NCBI GenBank assembly: GCA_900552395.1
Contig: URZJ01000002.1
Span: 1-36,859, forward strand
DNA: 36,859 nt
DNA from: an uncultured Collinsella sp.
Lineage (GTDB): Bacteria; Actinomycetota; Coriobacteriia; Coriobacteriales; Coriobacteriaceae
Direction: 5' to 3'
The position numbers were made by a program, and so were the translations under genes. The notes beneath the pieces were generated by a model, which was given only the letters and a program-made list of their open reading frames with translations, did no database searches and was not told the origin of the DNA. Shown one piece after another: positions 16,701-25,256 of this stretch (its first letter is position 1; each line of letters opens with the position of its first letter).

Positions 16701-16782
16701 TGTAATCAGCCCATATTTTAATGGCACCGTTTTCCCAGCTAGATAAACATTTATGCGGCCTTTAGGCCACCGCGGCGATATG

Positions 16783-16817
16783 GAATGTGACAAAGGGACT
16801 GTCCCCTTGTCACATTC
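16783..16817. terminator. palindromic hairpin downstream of the nitroreductase gene
   Basis: A 35-base near-perfect palindrome (arms GAATGTGACAAAGGGA and TCCCCTTGTCACATTC) starts one base beyond the nitroreductase stop. It can act as a transcription end or an mRNA-protecting hairpin. Its core (an ACAAAGG / CCTTTGT-type stem around GGGAC) resembles the hairpin at 14527-14562, suggesting a repeat family. Confidence 0.55.
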
Positions 16818-16818
16818 G

Positions 16819-17691
16819 TCATTTTCCGAGCCAGTTTTTGAACCACCACTCCATAGAGCGGCTCATCTCGGCCATAAAGGGGCTCGTGTGCTTACGGGTG
16901 TAGATGTCGATGACGCGCTCGCCCACCTCGCGGGCGTGCGGGCGAAACATCGCATCCATCTCGGCCACCTGCGCATCCATCGTCGCGGCGTCGGCGCGAC
17001 AATAATGCTCCTCGTGCACCAGGTTCACCACGGGATGCGCGATTGCCGGGCGCTCCTTACGGGGCGTGCCGATGATGAGCATCGACAGCGGCATGGTATA
17101 GGCAGGCAAGTCCAGCAGTGCGGCAACTTCCTCGGCGTTCTCGACGATATCACCGATGTAGCAGCTCCCCAGCCCCAGGGCCTCGGCGGCAACCACGGCG
17201 TTTTGCGCAGCGATCACGGCATCCTGCGCCGCGATGGCAAAGTCGCCCAAACCCGGCGCGCGGCGGGGCGCCTTGCCCGTGCGCTCGACAAACTCGGGCT
17301 CAAAGCAACCCACATGCTCAAACAGATCGATCCACTTGGCATAGTCGACCACAAATATGAGTGCCCAGGGCGCCTTGGCGATCATGGGCTGGTGGTCGCA
17401 CAGGTCGGCCAGACGGTCCAGCGTAGCCTGCTCGCGAATGCTCACGATGGAATACATCATCATGGCGCCCGCCGACGGCGCGCGACTCGCCGCATGCAAA
17501 ATCGCCGCCCTCTGCTCATCGGTCACCGCTACGGGCCGGTCGTCGTCATCGCGCGCAAAAGCGCGCGTGGACGAGCGGTGCTCCAAAATGTCCAGTACCG
17601 CGTTGCCCGTAGTCTCGACCGGATAGCCGTACGTATCCACGCCCGCAGCTCCGTCGCCGCCCATGTCCGCCTCGCAAACCTGCTCGCTCAT
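16819..17691 (-). CDS. nitroreductase-family FMN-dependent oxidoreductase
   Basis: This 290-residue protein has the nitroreductase fold. The N-terminal FMN-binding motif is EHRSSTRAF (about residues 37-45), followed by ASRAPSAGAMMMYSIV and the internal EALGLGSCYIGDI segment. Such enzymes use NAD(P)H and FMN to reduce nitro groups, quinones or other acceptors, or act in dehalogenation or ring reduction. The N-terminal 25 residues are acidic and not part of the fold. The ribosome binding site is weak (GAGGGTAGGG-like). It is divergent from the LTA-synthase-like gene and appears to be a single-gene unit ending in a palindrome. Substrate unknown. Confidence 0.9.
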   Translation of the reverse strand: MSEQVCEADMGGDGAAGVDTYGYPVETTGNAVLDILEHRSSTRAFARDDDDRPVAVTDEQRAAILHAASRAPSAGAMMMYSIVSIREQATLDRLADLCDHQPMIAKAPWALIFVVDYAKWIDLFEHVGCFEPEFVERTGKAPRRAPGLGDFAIAAQDAVIAAQNAVVAAEALGLGSCYIGDIVENAEEVAALLDLPAYTMPLSMLIIGTPRKERPAIAHPVVNLVHEEHYCRADAATMDAQVAEMDAMFRPHAREVGERVIDIYTRKHTSPFMAEMSRSMEWWFKNWLGK

Positions 17692-17817
17692 TGCCCTACC
17701 CTCGCCATTTCTTTAAGAAGCCTTTACGTTTCCGTGTAATTCCCGTCCATTATCGCGCAGGTCGCCACTACATTGCGCCACACCGCCACACGCGCGCGTT
17801 AATATGGCTGGTTGGTG

Positions 17818-17841
17818 TGCGCAGCCACCAATTGCTGCGCA
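17818..17841. promoter_or_regulatory. 8-bp inverted repeat in the nitroreductase / LTA-synthase-like divergent region
   Basis: TGCGCAGC and its perfect complement GCTGCGCA are separated by 8 bases, and TTGGTG/CACCAA forms an overlapping second dyad. They lie 64-87 bases before the LTA-synthase-like start in a divergent promoter region, so an operator is plausible. No promoter boxes were assigned. Confidence 0.4.
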
Positions 17842-17904
17842 TATCTTGGTAACAATCGGGTAAATCCCCGCTTTCGTAGGTTTTAGTTTGTGAGGAGTCT
17901 CAGC

Positions 17905-20196
17905 ATGTTCGCTGCCGCCATCTCGCTCGTCGGTCTTGCGGCGACCGTCTACCTTGTCTTGCGCGAGGCCAAGGCCATTTGCGCAAAGTCGGGCACCGTT
18001 GCCAAAAGCGCTCTTGGGTGGAGCGTCGCCTTCGGCCTGTTCCAGCTCTTTTTGACCATTTGGGGCGCCATTGGCCTCGTCGCTCAAAACGAGCCGCTCG
18101 CCTTTGTGATGCTCATCCTGACCAACGCCATTCTCACCGGATGCGCTTGGGCCAGCATCGCCCGCGACCGCATCGCACCGCGCGTCTTTGCGTTCGCCTC
18201 GGCCGACGCTCCCGCCCCCACTGGCAAGCTCGCCCGCCTGCGCGGCGCCTTTGTGGGCAAACCGCTCGTCGCCGCCGTCCTGTGCCTGCTGCTCGCCGGC
18301 GTCTTTGCGCTGCTGGGCATGGAGGTCTCGTCCAACCACGACTTTACCTGGGTCTACCCCCTGTGCATCCTGCTCGAGTGGGCCATCATCACCGTGCTCA
18401 TGACCGGCCTGTTCTTCCTATTCCAGCGCCACGGCGCAGCTCCCGCGGTCCTGGCCTTTGCCCTCTTTGTCCTGGGCATTGCCGAGTTCTTCGTTATCAC
18501 GTTTAAATCCATGCCCATCCAGCCGGGCGACCTTTCGGCCATCTCCACCGCCGCCGCGGTCGCCGGCAACGGCTACACCTTCTCGATCTCGCTGTTCTGC
18601 GTGCTGTCCATGGGCTTTACCGCCATCGCCATGCTGCTGTGCGAGTACGCCGGCCTGGTGGCACCGCACCGTCAGAAGGGTGCCGCCAGCGCCAAGCGCA
18701 TGCTGCTCACCAACCTGCTCGTGGCAGTGCTATGCCTGGGCGGTGTGACCGCGCATGTCACGCTCATCGACTACTACAACACTCTCGGCATCACCGTCTA
18801 CACCTGGCGTCCGCTCGAGAGCTACTGGCGCGAGGGCTACCTGCCTGCCTTTATTAGTGCGGCGCAGTCCATCAAGCCGCCCAAACCCGCCGACTACTCC
18901 GTCGACGATGCCAAGGCCACGCTCAAAAAGTACGCCAAGGCCTACGACAAGTCCGACGCGGCCAAGAGCGACGAGCGCGCCGCCGCAAAGGAGCAATTCG
19001 ACAGCGAGAAGCCCACGGTCATCGCCATCATGAACGAGACCTTCTCGGACCTGTCCATCTACCAGAACATGCGCGCCGGCTACGAGGGCCCGCAGTACTT
19101 TAAGAACCTGTCCAACTGCCTCAGCCGCGGCAAGCTCTATGTGAGCGCCTACGGCGGCGGCACGGCCAATACCGAGTTTGAGTTTATGACCGGCAACTCC
19201 ATGGCCAACCTGGGTTCGGGCGTGTACCCCTACACCATCTACAACATGGAGACGACCGGGAACCTGGCAGAGCAGTTCAAATCGCTCGGCTATTCCACCA
19301 CGGCCATGCACCCCAACCACGCCACCAACTGGAACCGCGAGAACGTCTATAAGGACTTTGGCTTTGACCAGTTCCTGTCCATCAACGATTTCCAGGGCGC
19401 CGATACCCTGCGCGGCATGGTGACCGACCAGGCAACCTACGACAAGATCCTGGAGCTGCTCGACCAGAACGCCGACCCGCAGTTCATCTTCGACGTGACC
19501 ATGCAGAACCACTCGGGCTACGACACGGGCCTGCTGCCGGTCGACAAGCAGATGCACCTGAACATCGACACGACCGACCTGGACGCCAAGACCGTCGAGG
19601 ACGGCACGCTCTCCGATGTCGACGAGTATGTCTCGTGCATCGAGCAGGCGCTGCGCTACTTCCTCAACGCCCTGAGCAAGCTCGACCGTAAGGTGGTCGT
19701 GGTGTTCTGGGGCGACCATCAGCCGTTCTTCCCGTCCAAGTTCAATGACAAGTGGTTTACCGGCGAGGACGACGCCACACACCAGGAACGTCTGTGGCAG
19801 ACCGACTACATCATCTGGGCCAACTACGACGTTGCCGGTTGCGACCAGACGAGTGAGGTCGACGACCTGTCCACCAACTACCTGTCCACCCAGCTGATGC
19901 AGCTGATCGGCGCACCGCTGACCGACTACCAGAAGGCGCATATGACATTGCGCGACTCGCTGCCCGCCATCAACTCCGTCGGCTACGAGGACGCCAGCCT
20001 GCGCTGGGCGCTCTCCTCCAACGTCACCGGTGACGACGCCGCTGCCGCAGCCGCCACCAAGGCGCGCGAGGATTACGCCAAGATGCAGTACTACGAGATG
20101 TTCCGCGACGGCAAGAACGTGTATACCGAGCACTTCCAGACCGAGGCCAACGAGACCGACCCCAACCTGGCGCCGGGTACGACCAAGATCAAGTAG
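17905..20196 (+). CDS. LTA-synthase-family membrane phosphotransferase (sulfatase domain)
   Basis: This 763-residue membrane enzyme probably transfers a glycerol-phosphate-type group to a cell-surface polymer. Several membrane helices fill residues 1-290, and a large extracellular sulfatase/alkaline-phosphatase-like domain follows (about 368-740). Key residues match LtaS: metal-binding Glu378 in NETFSD, nucleophile Thr420 in GGGTANTEFE, His535 in MQNHSGY, and the metal site FWGDHQPFF. The ATG at 17905 was chosen because GAGGAG lies 6-11 bases before it; the slightly longer GTG start would overlap that site. A hairpin plus short T-run follows near 20273. Family membership is clear; whether the product is lipoteichoic acid or another phosphopolymer is not known. 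Confidence 0.9.
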   Translation: MFAAAISLVGLAATVYLVLREAKAICAKSGTVAKSALGWSVAFGLFQLFLTIWGAIGLVAQNEPLAFVMLILTNAILTGCAWASIARDRIAPRVFAFASADAPAPTGKLARLRGAFVGKPLVAAVLCLLLAGVFALLGMEVSSNHDFTWVYPLCILLEWAIITVLMTGLFFLFQRHGAAPAVLAFALFVLGIAEFFVITFKSMPIQPGDLSAISTAAAVAGNGYTFSISLFCVLSMGFTAIAMLLCEYAGLVAPHRQKGAASAKRMLLTNLLVAVLCLGGVTAHVTLIDYYNTLGITVYTWRPLESYWREGYLPAFISAAQSIKPPKPADYSVDDAKATLKKYAKAYDKSDAAKSDERAAAKEQFDSEKPTVIAIMNETFSDLSIYQNMRAGYEGPQYFKNLSNCLSRGKLYVSAYGGGTANTEFEFMTGNSMANLGSGVYPYTIYNMETTGNLAEQFKSLGYSTTAMHPNHATNWNRENVYKDFGFDQFLSINDFQGADTLRGMVTDQATYDKILELLDQNADPQFIFDVTMQNHSGYDTGLLPVDKQMHLNIDTTDLDAKTVEDGTLSDVDEYVSCIEQALRYFLNALSKLDRKVVVVFWGDHQPFFPSKFNDKWFTGEDDATHQERLWQTDYIIWANYDVAGCDQTSEVDDLSTNYLSTQLMQLIGAPLTDYQKAHMTLRDSLPAINSVGYEDASLRWALSSNVTGDDAAAAAATKAREDYAKMQYYEMFRDGKNVYTEHFQTEANETDPNLAPGTTKIK

Positions 20197-20216
20197 CGGG
20201 TCGCTCATAACTGAAA

Positions 20217-20346
20217 CGTCTGTCCGGGCGGAGGCATATAAGGTTCCCTGCTCGGACAGTCCTGCGCAAGACGGAGGCCACATTAAGTGGCCTCCTTTGC
20301 GTGCGGAACTCGCGATGAACCTTATATGCCTCCGCCCGGACAGACG
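20217..20346. repeat. cruciform module L (130 bp) with nested hairpin
   Basis: Two perfect 29-bp arms (20217-20245 and 20318-20346) enclose a spacer that itself contains a perfect 9-bp hairpin (GGAGGCCAC, ATTAA, GTGGCCTCC at 20273-20295) followed by TTT. The inner 78 bases (20243-20320) recur in inverted orientation at 20780-20856. The inner hairpin can end the LTA-synthase-like transcript. No coding sequence is supported here. Confidence 0.8.
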
Positions 20347-20401
20347 CCTTGTTGTTGGAGCACGGCTTGTCATGGGGGTATCCGCTGAACATATATAAGT
20401 T

Positions 20402-20424
20402 GAAGGCCACATTAAGTGGCCTTC
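20402..20424. terminator. GGCCAC hairpin, second copy
   Basis: A perfect 9-bp stem (GAAGGCCAC, loop ATTAA, GTGGCCTTC) is followed by TTTGTA. It is nearly identical to hairpins at 20273-20295 and, in reverse orientation, at 20805-20827. It stands alone, outside a cruciform module. Confidence 0.6.
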
Positions 20425-20433
20425 TTTGTATTC

Positions 20434-20743
20434 GGAAAGTGTGTCCCGGAATCTGCCTTCGGAGTGGGACGCAGTTTCCGCTTGAGGGCCTGTTGGGAAA
20501 GCGCATCCCACTTCAAGAGTAAATTCCGGGTCGCACTTTCCGCTAAGGCTCTCAACCGGAAAGTGCATCCCATTCCAAGCCTTAATTCCGGGACATAGTT
20601 TCCGGACAAGACATCAACCGGAAAGTGGGGACCACTCTGAGCGCCGATTCTGGGACACACTTTCCGAAACACCGCCCATCCGGAAAGCCCGTCCCGCTCT
20701 GAATACATCCGGGCATGGAATATCCGCTTATTAGGCCTTCCGT
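20434..20743. repeat. array A: five diverged hairpin units with an exact 62-bp period
   Basis: Units begin GGAAA at 20434, 20496, 20558, 20620 and 20682, each exactly 62 bases apart. Each unit reads GGAAAgtgcaTCCC, about 16 variable bases, then GGGAcgcagTTTCC, and so folds into a stem of roughly 46 bases followed by a linker of about 16. Sequence between units is diverged but the pairing is kept. The last unit ends in a tail (20727-20760) that is nearly identical to the end of array B at 30407-30440. Open frames crossing it are by-products of the repeats. Confidence 0.85.
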
Positions 20744-20754
20744 CAATAAAGGGG

Positions 20755-20881
20755 CGCCCTCCCGAGCGGCGGGCTCGAAGTTCATCGCGAGTTCCGCACG
20801 CAAAGAAGGCCACTTAATGTGGCCTTCGTCTTGCGCAGGACTGTAGAGCAGGGAACTTCGTGCCCGCCGCCCGGGAGGGCG
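20755..20881. repeat. cruciform module R (127 bp), inverted relative of module L
   Basis: Outer arms 20755-20780 and 20856-20881 pair at 24 of 26 positions. The interior (20780-20856) is the reverse complement of the interior of module L with only a few differences, including the nested GGCCAC hairpin at 20805-20827. The outer arm sequences of L and R are different. The module lies 20 bases beyond the stop of the LAATG protein gene and can end the leftward surface-protein operon. Confidence 0.8.
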
Positions 20882-20900
20882 TTGCGTTTAGAAGATGAAC

Positions 20901-21599
20901 CTAGCGCTTATCCCTCCGGGACAAAAGAAGTGCGGCTATAAATGCGATGATTGCAAGTGTCAGCAACACCAAAAGCAACGTGAGCGTGTTGTCGCCCGTT
21001 GCCGCCAGACCAAGCAAGCCGGGCTTCTTGCTGTCAGCAGACTGCACGGGAATCTTCTCGCCATCGTCCTCGGCGGTAATCTCCCAGCGAATGGTCTTGT
21101 TTGCGTCGGCAACCTCGTTGCCCACCGATGTCGGAACGTTTAGCTGCAAATTAAGCACCGTGCTGCCATCGCTCGTAAACGTGGCGATTTGCGTGGGATA
21201 AGCGAACGCGCTGCCCGGTGTTCCTGTCTGGAGCCAACCTGCAGAGCCATCGCCCGCCGACGCCGTTAGGGTAATGGGCGACAGCAGGCGTGCCGTCTCG
21301 TGATCGACAACGGCACGCACAAACACGCGCACCTGGGACTTTACGCCCGTGGCACGAATCTCTATCTGCTGATCACGCACATCGCCAGGCATCAGATCTT
21401 TAAAGGCCAAAAACAGATCGGGCTCCCCCGAGGAGTCCGTCGCCCCCGAGACCGTCAGCTGACGCGCATTTCCGTCATAGGCAATCGCGGGAGTATCGGC
21501 AAACGCACGGGCGGGAACGGCGAGCGCGACCATGCAAAAAATGGCCGCGACCATGCAACGCAAGGAGCGCGCAACACCTTTGCGAATCGAGAACGCCAT
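20901..21599 (-). CDS. secreted, wall-anchored protein with LAATG sorting signal (TasA-like fold possible)
   Basis: This 232-residue surface protein has a signal peptide at about residues 1-34 (ending in PARAFA, then DTPAI). A beta-rich middle includes DLMPGDVRDQQIEI (about 68-81), a pattern common to TasA/camelysin-type proteins. The C-terminal sorting signal has LAATGD at 198-203, a hydrophobic helix, and RRDKR at the end. The start MAFSIRKG was chosen because GGAGG lies 9 bases upstream, 2 bases after the preceding stop. It is the last gene of the SipW/TasA-like operon and would tie the secreted proteins to the cell wall if a LAxTG-recognising sortase exists elsewhere. The fold assignment is tentative. 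Confidence 0.85.
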   Translation of the reverse strand: MAFSIRKGVARSLRCMVAAIFCMVALAVPARAFADTPAIAYDGNARQLTVSGATDSSGEPDLFLAFKDLMPGDVRDQQIEIRATGVKSQVRVFVRAVVDHETARLLSPITLTASAGDGSAGWLQTGTPGSAFAYPTQIATFTSDGSTVLNLQLNVPTSVGNEVADANKTIRWEITAEDDGEKIPVQSADSKKPGLLGLAATGDNTLTLLLVLLTLAIIAFIAALLLSRRDKR

Positions 21600-21601
21600 A
21601 C

Positions 21602-22174
21602 TTACGCACCTCCATGCGGCGGCACCAGCACGCCATCCTCGACCTTGCAGCCCCATGCATCGTGCACGGCCTCATCGGGCGTCGCCTGGATCGCCTGAGT
21701 GGAGATATCCACGACAAGATTGCGACCTTCGGTTGCCTTGAGCTCGGTAACTCTATTTATGAGCACGCCGGTTTCCGCGCCGGGAGCGACGGGCGACGTC
21801 CAGTAATAGAACCCGTCGCTCGCCTTAACCCAGTTATCAGCCGAGTTCGCGCCCGGGGCATCAGCCACGCTCCACGCAATCTCGTAGTTCGAGCCAGCTT
21901 GCGGCTCTTCCCACAGGCGAGCACCGCTCGTCGCATCTTGCCAGTAGATATCCACTGCAGCACGAATATAGGCGGGCGCAGTACCCGTGTTCTGCGCCTT
22001 GACATCGCTTTTCACATTGCCGTTGAGCGTTTCCTGAACCAATGGCGTCACCGATCCGATGCCGAACTGGTTGACCAGCACGCCCGTAACCGAAAGCCAG
22101 GCCAGCGTGCCTGCCGTACCGGCCAGAAGGATAACCCCCACCAGCAAGGCGATGATGCGCTTGCGCTTGGACAT
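21602..22174 (-). CDS. TasA/camelysin-like secreted protein 3 (SipW-type signal peptide)
   Basis: This 190-residue secreted protein begins MSKRKR, followed by a hydrophobic segment ending in GTLAW (22-26) and then NQFGIGS (35-41). This GT-x-A-[WF] ... N-x-[FL]-x-x-G-S pattern is shared with the two other small proteins of the operon and with Bacillus TasA, and marks substrates of SipW-type signal peptidase. The rest is predicted beta-rich (NTGTAPAYIRAAVDIYW is a typical segment). It has no wall anchor and no cysteine-rich region. A strong AAGGAGGA precedes the ATG, and its start lies immediately after the giant-protein stop. It may be a fibre or accessory subunit, by analogy. Confidence 0.82.
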   Translation of the reverse strand: MSKRKRIIALLVGVILLAGTAGTLAWLSVTGVLVNQFGIGSVTPLVQETLNGNVKSDVKAQNTGTAPAYIRAAVDIYWQDATSGARLWEEPQAGSNYEIAWSVADAPGANSADNWVKASDGFYYWTSPVAPGAETGVLINRVTELKATEGRNLVVDISTQAIQATPDEAVHDAWGCKVEDGVLVPPHGGA

Positions 22175-22175
22175 G

Positions 22176-25100
22176 CTAATCCTCCTTCTTTGCTACGTTG
22201 CCGTTGCTCCAAACGTTATGGGCACGATTGCTGCCGTCGATCCATTTGTCGTTCACACGCGTGTTCGTGCAGGTGAACGTGGCATCGTTCGCGCTCGATG
22301 CAGCGGAGATAGTCGCCTGCGCCTTATCGCCCGGCTGCTTGCCAGGGACGCCGATTTGGTTGCTGTAGCGCCATGCCCACGCTGAGTCCTCCTCGACGGT
22401 GTAGATACCCGCCGGGACCGCAAGCTCGATAGCGCCGGAGTACCAGGCGGAACCGTCCTTCAGCTGCGCATCCGATGACACCGTTACCTCAACCGTGCGC
22501 TCCTCCAAGGCGTTGCCGTCCATGCCGGCCCGGGAAACCTTGAAGCGGAACGTCTTGCCCTTCGCCCAGCTATCCTGGGTTTGCTTGACGATCTTGAGCG
22601 TATGCGTAGCGGCGAAATCGAACACCGCATTGCCATCGCTCTGAGTGCCGTCGCCCGTGAGCTTGTAGTCCAAACGATTCGTCAGCTCAAACGAGCCCTC
22701 GCCTGAACCCGAACTGTAAAGCGAGACATACTTCCCGTTGACAGGCGCAGGAGTCTGGCCAGGAAGACCATAGCCCACGCGGTCAACGTGCACCGTCAGT
22801 TGCGTGCCCATGAAGGGCTTTGCAAAGCAAGCCTTGAACGGCGCCTTATCGCTCTTGTCATCTATCGTGTTCGCGGCATTGGGATCAAGCAACCACTTGA
22901 GCTGCCCGGTCACATTCTTAGGGCTCGCATCGTCCGATGTGTCGTTAGCGACGACCTTATACGTCACCGGATACAAATCCATGTTGGCTGTAACCGGTTT
23001 ACCCTTGAAGTCGCTCCACGCCACAGCTTTGTCGCCATTAACCCACTGCCACTCCAAGAACAACTCCTTCAAGCTGCTATCCGCTCGCTCGCCCAGGAAT
23101 GCGACGATTGCGGAGTAGGCTTCGGGATCGTAGGCCACTTCCTTTGGCTCCATGACGGGTTCACCCTTGTCGTCATAGACCGGGTTGCCGTTCTCGTACA
23201 TCTTGGGCACCTTAACTGTCTGAACAAAGCCGGCATTGCCATCCTGGCCACGCAGAACACTCGTATCGTTCGGGTCTACCGTAGCGGTGTAGATGACGTT
23301 GCCTTCGGTGTCGTGATAGCGCACTTTAAGCGGCGTCTTCTTGTACACCGCAGTGTAGGTCACGCTCTCAAAGGGCTCGCTGCCCTCGAGGGGATACTTC
23401 TCATCGTCAGTCATCAGGGTGTACTGCCCGTCATTGACATAATCGCGCGACCAGCCGACAAAGTCGTACTTGGTGCCGTCAATGCCCACAACCTCCTTGA
23501 CAGCCTTGACCTCAAGAGAGATCTGGTCGCCGGAATCAGTACGGCCGAGACCGCGGACAAGAGCAGGATTCGCGAGATTTAAGTCGATGTTCGATCGAAC
23601 GGTAACCAGGCTGGGACGGTAGACCGGGTACAGCTCCATGGGGGCCCTGACCACGGTAGAAGCACTCACCATGCGGATACCCTCCGACCAAGCGACATAG
23701 CCCTTGACAGGTGCCGGCTTGGCTTCCGTCCAGCCCACGAAGGCGTTGAACGCACCTCCTGTATCCCTATCGATAGCGCTGACGTCATAAGTGGGCTTCG
23801 GGATGCCGCCATCAAGGTTGCCGAGCATATCGCCTTGCTGAGCAACTTTGCCGTCAACATCTTTGGCATTGAGATGGTACACGACCGCCAACGGCGAATA
23901 GTACGCCACAAATGTATAGGCCCCGCCGGGTTCCACCTGATGGGAATACGAGTTATCGCCGTTAGGTTCGATCTCTTCAACTTCGCCATTCGGAAGCTCG
24001 ATCTCAACCTTCTGCAACTTATACAGCTCACCGCCTGCTTTATAAACCGGAGTCGTGACGTCAGGGGTCACCGTTGCCGTAGCAGGGTCGGTGCCCGCGT
24101 TGATAACGGGATCGATGTCGTACCTAGGCACATTGACCTTGTCCGTGCCCTTAAAACCGGCGCGATACAGGTTGGTGGTGTAGCTGACGTCGTACTTTGC
24201 GTAGACGGGATAGGCATCCTGCCACTGGGTGACCTTGGACTCGTCGGTCGCCAGATACAGCTCTGCCTTATCCGGATCACTCGTCACATAGGGGTCGCCG
24301 GTGACGTCGTAGATATACTTCCAGACGCCGGAATCCTTCTGAACCTCGGCAGTCGAAATCCAGCCCAGGAACTTATAACCAGGCACGGCCATCTCGGCAT
24401 CGGTCGGAGAGGCTTCGAGCGTCAGATTGGGATTGACGTCACCCTCCTTTCCGTCGTAGGGCCTTGTATTAACCGTCCTATCCTTATAGAGATGCGGATA
24501 GCAATACAGGAACGTCGGATCTTTACCTTCCGCCGTTTTCTGCTGAAGCAAGTTGCTTTCATAGCGTCGAGTAGCAGCCTGTTTTACGTTGCCATCCTTG
24601 TCATAGAAGTTGACGTCCGTGGTCACCATGGCGCGGACATAATATTGCTCTGTCGTTAAAACAGCACTCGAAAAAGGATTCTCTATATACGTCCAAGAAC
24701 CGTCGTCGGGTCTTTCGAGCGTCCAAAAACTGAAGTGGTACCTATCATGTGCGGGGGAAAATTGAACTTTAATACTTGACGCTTTCCACTCATCACTCAG
24801 TTTACCGGCTCCTGGAAAATCAGTGTCGGCAATCATATCCTTGATAGTATTTGCGCCAGTGTCGTTACGCACATTATGCGAGTAGGCGTTAATAGGCGCA
24901 ACGATTCGCGTCGCATCAGAGAGAACCGTAGTGCACTTATCCGCTGGATTCTTATCATCGTGTAACACGTGAGCGGAATCATCCGTACCAGCACCCCAAT
25001 GGACAATGTTTTCACGAACATATGTCGCGCCAACGTTTTCCTCAAAGGGCGACTTGTACTTATTCCAAACCGAGCAGAGGAGCTTGCTGTCCGTTAGACC

Positions 25101-25217
25101 GCTATTTGTGAATGCCCGGATGTAGTAATCCACGCGGTACTCAAAGCGTGCGGTATAGGTATGCGGAACGGTCAGGTCCACGTTGCCGGGAAGCTTGTAG
25201 CTCGGATCGCGGCTCAC
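22176..25217 (-). CDS. 3' part of giant B-repeat surface protein, cut off by an in-frame stop
   Basis: This 1013-codon open frame is in the same reading frame as the upstream 804-residue gene and separated from it only by one TAA (25257-25259). Reading through that TAA gives a smooth continuation (Asn-Lys-Gln-Ala-Ala-Asp-Gly-Ser). The nominal GTG start has no ribosome binding site or signal peptide, so separate translation is unlikely. Repeated Gly-Trp motifs (YKFLGWI, FNAFVGW, YDFVGWS) mark InlB-type/Listeria-Bacteroides B-repeats. The C-terminal 170 residues look like a Cna-B-like beta-sandwich (TYTVEEDS-type segment). No LPxTG-like anchor or final membrane helix is present. It is best treated as the severed second half of one 1,830-residue protein. 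Confidence 0.75.
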   Translation of the reverse strand: MSRDPSYKLPGNVDLTVPHTYTARFEYRVDYYIRAFTNSGLTDSKLLCSVWNKYKSPFEENVGATYVRENIVHWGAGTDDSAHVLHDDKNPADKCTTVLSDATRIVAPINAYSHNVRNDTGANTIKDMIADTDFPGAGKLSDEWKASSIKVQFSPAHDRYHFSFWTLERPDDGSWTYIENPFSSAVLTTEQYYVRAMVTTDVNFYDKDGNVKQAATRRYESNLLQQKTAEGKDPTFLYCYPHLYKDRTVNTRPYDGKEGDVNPNLTLEASPTDAEMAVPGYKFLGWISTAEVQKDSGVWKYIYDVTGDPYVTSDPDKAELYLATDESKVTQWQDAYPVYAKYDVSYTTNLYRAGFKGTDKVNVPRYDIDPVINAGTDPATATVTPDVTTPVYKAGGELYKLQKVEIELPNGEVEEIEPNGDNSYSHQVEPGGAYTFVAYYSPLAVVYHLNAKDVDGKVAQQGDMLGNLDGGIPKPTYDVSAIDRDTGGAFNAFVGWTEAKPAPVKGYVAWSEGIRMVSASTVVRAPMELYPVYRPSLVTVRSNIDLNLANPALVRGLGRTDSGDQISLEVKAVKEVVGIDGTKYDFVGWSRDYVNDGQYTLMTDDEKYPLEGSEPFESVTYTAVYKKTPLKVRYHDTEGNVIYTATVDPNDTSVLRGQDGNAGFVQTVKVPKMYENGNPVYDDKGEPVMEPKEVAYDPEAYSAIVAFLGERADSSLKELFLEWQWVNGDKAVAWSDFKGKPVTANMDLYPVTYKVVANDTSDDASPKNVTGQLKWLLDPNAANTIDDKSDKAPFKACFAKPFMGTQLTVHVDRVGYGLPGQTPAPVNGKYVSLYSSGSGEGSFELTNRLDYKLTGDGTQSDGNAVFDFAATHTLKIVKQTQDSWAKGKTFRFKVSRAGMDGNALEERTVEVTVSSDAQLKDGSAWYSGAIELAVPAGIYTVEEDSAWAWRYSNQIGVPGKQPGDKAQATISAASSANDATFTCTNTRVNDKWIDGSNRAHNVWSNGNVAKKED

Positions 25218-25256
25218 GCGAACATCAACCGGGGATCCATCGGCAGCCTGCTTGTT

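Noticed and set aside
18730..20568. 612-codon minus-strand open frame across the LTA-synthase-like gene
   Set aside because: It lies opposite a well-supported enzyme gene, and its N-terminal part runs through the 62-bp hairpin array.
20434..20743. CRISPR array
   Set aside because: The 62-bp period has no constant repeat and variable spacer; whole units are diverged copies with internal pairing, and no cas genes are nearby.
20189..20813. Minus-strand open frames across array A, and similar ones at 30108-30402 across array B
   Set aside because: Their repeated peptide look comes from the 62-bp DNA repeats read in shifting frames. No ribosome binding site or signal is present, and pairing of the DNA, not the protein frame, is conserved.
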